Assembly (NCBI GenBank): GCA_019686145.1
Contig: JADGHK010000030.1
Span: 1 to 12,756 of the forward strand
Direction of reading: 5' to 3'
Source: Bryobacteraceae bacterium
GTDB lineage: Bacteria; Acidobacteriota; Terriglobia; Bryobacterales; Bryobacteraceae
Length of the DNA: 12,756 nucleotides
The notes beneath the pieces were generated by a model, which was given only the letters and a program-made list of their open reading frames with translations, had not been told where the DNA came from and did not search any database. The translations under genes and the position numbers were made by a program. Below, in pieces: positions 11,727 through 12,756 of this stretch; positions within the stretch are counted from its first letter, which is position 1; each line of letters opens with the position of its first letter.

Positions 11727-11947
11727 CGCGGCGTCTTCCCCTTCGGTCGCTTGCTTTCGTTCTCGTCCAGCTCCTGCTTCATCTCCAACAGGCGCTTCAC
11801 CAGGAATGGGAGCGGCACCCGCTTGCCGTTCTCCCAGTGGTTCACGGTGCTGTAGGTGACGCCGACCTTCTGCGCGAACTGCTCTTGTGTGAGATCCAGC
11901 CGTTGTCGAAGCTCCCGGATGAGCGCCGGGATGTCCTCATTCTTCAT
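11723..11947 (-). CDS. XRE-family HTH regulator, first gene of the operon
   Basis: This small DNA-binding protein (74 residues) has the single XRE helix-turn-helix: LIRELRQRLDLTQEQFAQKV (9-28) followed by the recognition part GVTYSTVNHWENGKRVPLP. A short charged tail (DENESKRPKGKTPR) completes it. I chose the ATG at 11947 because AGGTG lies five bases upstream and the protein then starts at the usual position before helix 1. An in-frame ATG at 11977 adds ten residues but would sit inside the repeat array, close to the probable transcript start and without an SD. It heads the SNF2-Mod operon with a four-base overlap, and its promoter carries several CATGTA half-sites, so autorepression and dosage control of the system are likely. 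Such control is common for modification/restriction genes. Confidence 0.88.
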   Translation of the reverse strand: MKNEDIPALIRELRQRLDLTQEQFAQKVGVTYSTVNHWENGKRVPLPFLVKRLLEMKQELDENESKRPKGKTPR

Positions 11948-11970
11948 GGCAACACCTGGAACCCTCTCGC

Positions 11971-12015
11971 TGTACATGCGCGCGGCACATGTAGGACGCT
12001 ATAGTAGCCTACATG
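11971..12015. repeat. CATGTA half-site array around the XRE promoter (probable operator)
   Basis: CATGTAGG (11988-11995) and CCTACATG (12008-12015) form a perfect 8-base inverted repeat with a 12-base spacer that contains the -10 box. A third half-site, TACATG at 11973-11978, is inverted relative to 11988-11993 with a 9-base spacer. The layout is what an autorepressing XRE dimer would use: binding would cover the -10 region and the transcript start. Confidence 0.6.
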
Positions 12016-12030
12016 CAGGGCGTCTGTCAA
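12001..12030 (-). promoter_or_regulatory. Predicted sigma70-type promoter of the XRE-SNF2-Mod operon
   Basis: On the minus strand a perfect TTGACA (12030-12025) is followed after 18 bases by TACTAT (12006-12001, 5/6 to TATAAT when read as TAcTAT versus TATAAT with one further mismatch tolerated). Transcription would start near 11994, leaving about 45 bases before the ATG at 11947. It is the only strong promoter match I see upstream of the cluster. Confidence 0.6.
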
Positions 12031-12150
12031 CGCTTCGTCCGGATCTTGCCGAAGAGAGGTCCGGTCCGCGCTTCGACCAGGACGGCGCGGAGGCGGTTCG
12101 AGAGGGAGCCGCCCACGAGGCCTCGCGGCAGCGGCAAATCAAGCAGAGCG

Positions 12151-12360
12151 GAATTATCGGATCACCTTCGGATGGCCTATGTTCGCCGATACGCGGGGCT
12201 CCACAATCCCAGATGGCCCGCCGGCTGGGCGTGACCAGGAAGACCGTCAGTAACTTACGAGCGAGGGGAGACTGAGCCCACGATCCGGATGTTAGCCGCG
12301 TGGGCGCTTCAGGCTGGGGTTCCGTTGTCGTGGCTTGTGGGCGGCGGGCTCCCGCGGTAG
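12151..12360 (+). pseudogene. Frameshifted XRE repressor-like remnant abutting the tRNA
   Basis: Three adjoining pieces make one HTH protein: LSDHLRMAYVRRYAGLHNP (frame beginning 12151), QMARRLGVTRKTVSN in the next frame (from about 12211), then YERGETEPTIRMLAAWA and LQAGVPLSWLVGGG back in the first frame (from 12256), ending at TAG 12358-12360. A one-base deletion in the C run near 12208-12210 and a one-base insertion near 12255 explain the slips; they cancel, but the middle frame still hits a stop if read through. The pattern is typical of phage or integrative-element immunity repressors in actinobacteria (inference from memory). The last codons overlap the 3' end of the tRNA gene on the other strand. 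The 5' end is unclear; upstream codons are open to about 12013 but not convincing. Confidence 0.55.
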
Positions 12361-12421
12361 GACTCGAACCTACAACCTGCCGGTTAACAGCCGGACGCTC
12401 TGCCAATTGAGCTACGCGGGA
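12349..12421 (-). tRNA. tRNA-Asn (anticodon GTT)
   Basis: A 73-base cloverleaf: acceptor arms TCCCGCG and CGCGGGA pair perfectly, the D arm is GCTC...GAGC, the anticodon loop is CTGTTAA (GTT, Asn), and the T arm is GTAGG-TTCGAGT-CCTAC. The anticodon stem pairs at four of five positions, with a T/C mismatch at the top. The discriminator base is G, and CCA is not encoded. The 3' end faces the defence cluster, the usual side for integrated elements. Confidence 0.95.
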
Positions 12422-12708
12422 TCGGTGGAACGGCGATCACGTGACCGCTCGTCGTCCGACGTCCTCGTTAGCGTAGCGCACCGACGCCCGGGTGGCGCTC
12501 GGCCGGGATCGGGGTTTGGCGCGGGAGGCGCGGGGCCAGAATCGCGGGCGCTCGGATCGGCGCGAGGACGACCGGTGATCACGGCTGGGCGCAGCGACCC
12601 ACAGGGAGCCAGGGCTGGGCGCACTGCGCAGTTCCGACGTGGACGGCGGCCACCGACGGGGGATACCGTCAATAGCACCACGACCACCGATCCACGAGGG
12701 AGATCGCC
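12422..12708. other. Intergenic region between the tRNA-Asn and the right-edge gene
   Basis: No convincing gene is seen on either strand; the open frames here are GC-rich shadows. It must hold the promoters of both divergent genes, but I cannot pick clear -35/-10 boxes. Visible structure: a palindrome TCACGTGA at 12437-12444, 16 bases upstream of the tRNA 5' end, and an 11-base direct repeat GGCTGGGCGCA at 12583-12593 and 12613-12623 (period 30). Neither has a recognised role. Confidence 0.5.
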
Positions 12709-12756
12709 ATGCGGATGAGAGTTGGCTTCGTGCTCGGACTCGGTGTCGGCTACATC
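12709..12756 (+). CDS. Start of a small membrane-anchored protein (YtxH-like?), cut by the window edge
   Basis: The ATG at 12709 is preceded by GAGGGAG with about six bases of spacing, a good SD. The 16 visible residues, MRMRVGFVLGLGVGYI, form a short basic start followed by a glycine-rich hydrophobic stretch. This resembles the N-terminus of YtxH-like or actinobacterial small envelope proteins of the 'MRFRxGFxxGxGxGYxxG' type. The gene diverges from the tRNA and is probably host backbone rather than part of the defence island. Function cannot be judged from this fragment. Confidence 0.55.
   Translation, partial: MRMRVGFVLGLGVGYI

Noticed and set aside
10833..11855. Plus-strand open frame (340 codons) opposite the SNF2 N-terminus
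   Set aside because: Mirror of a well-supported gene; no recognisable motif and no SD-led start.
12437..12444. TCACGTGA palindrome as an operator
   Set aside because: A single 8-base palindrome in GC-rich DNA is weak evidence and no second copy is seen.
12335..12718. Plus-strand open frame running across the tRNA
   Set aside because: It crosses the tRNA-Asn antisense and has low-complexity Arg/Gly-rich translation typical of GC-rich noncoding DNA.

Overview
The window is high-GC bacterial DNA. It is dominated by one large minus-strand gene cluster that looks like a multi-subunit DNA-modification and defence system. An actinobacterial or related origin is an inference, not proven. It rests on the high GC, on remnants resembling actinobacterial Doc toxins and phage-type XRE repressors, and on a short YtxH-like N-terminus at the right edge.

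Layout from right to left, in the direction of transcription of the cluster. At the right edge a plus-strand gene begins (12709 onward). A tRNA-Asn (GTT) lies on the minus strand at 12349-12421. Against its 3' end is a frameshifted plus-strand XRE repressor remnant (12151-12360). A sigma70-like promoter (TTGACA/TACTAT), surrounded by repeated CATGTA half-sites, then drives a small XRE regulator (11723-11947), a SNF2-family helicase (8826-11726) and a very long type III Mod-like adenine methyltransferase (5602-8814). The first two genes overlap by ATGA and the third follows after a few bases. A 178-bp gap holds a second promoter with its own inverted and direct repeats. It leads to a DUF3800 protein (4596-5423) and a type III Res-like helicase/PD-(D/E)XK nuclease (1348-4578).

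Downstream of the nuclease everything is broken. There is a C-terminal remnant of a DUF499-like ATPase with a frameshift (486 to about 1380), then a small frameshifted gene (187-482), then a decayed Doc/Fic toxin remnant (about 57-190).

How the genes may work together: the Mod-like protein would methylate adenine in a short target and protect host DNA, and the Res-like protein would translocate and cut DNA lacking the mark. The SNF2 translocase, the DUF3800 RNase H-fold protein and the dedicated XRE regulator are not part of classical two-gene type III restriction. Their co-location in two tightly packed transcription units suggests an extended, regulated system, possibly DISARM-like in logic but without drmA, drmB or drmC in view. 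Its position beside a tRNA 3' end, with phage-type repressor and toxin debris at the edges, suggests an integrated genomic island. The five main genes have open reading frames while all the flanking accessory genes are decayed.
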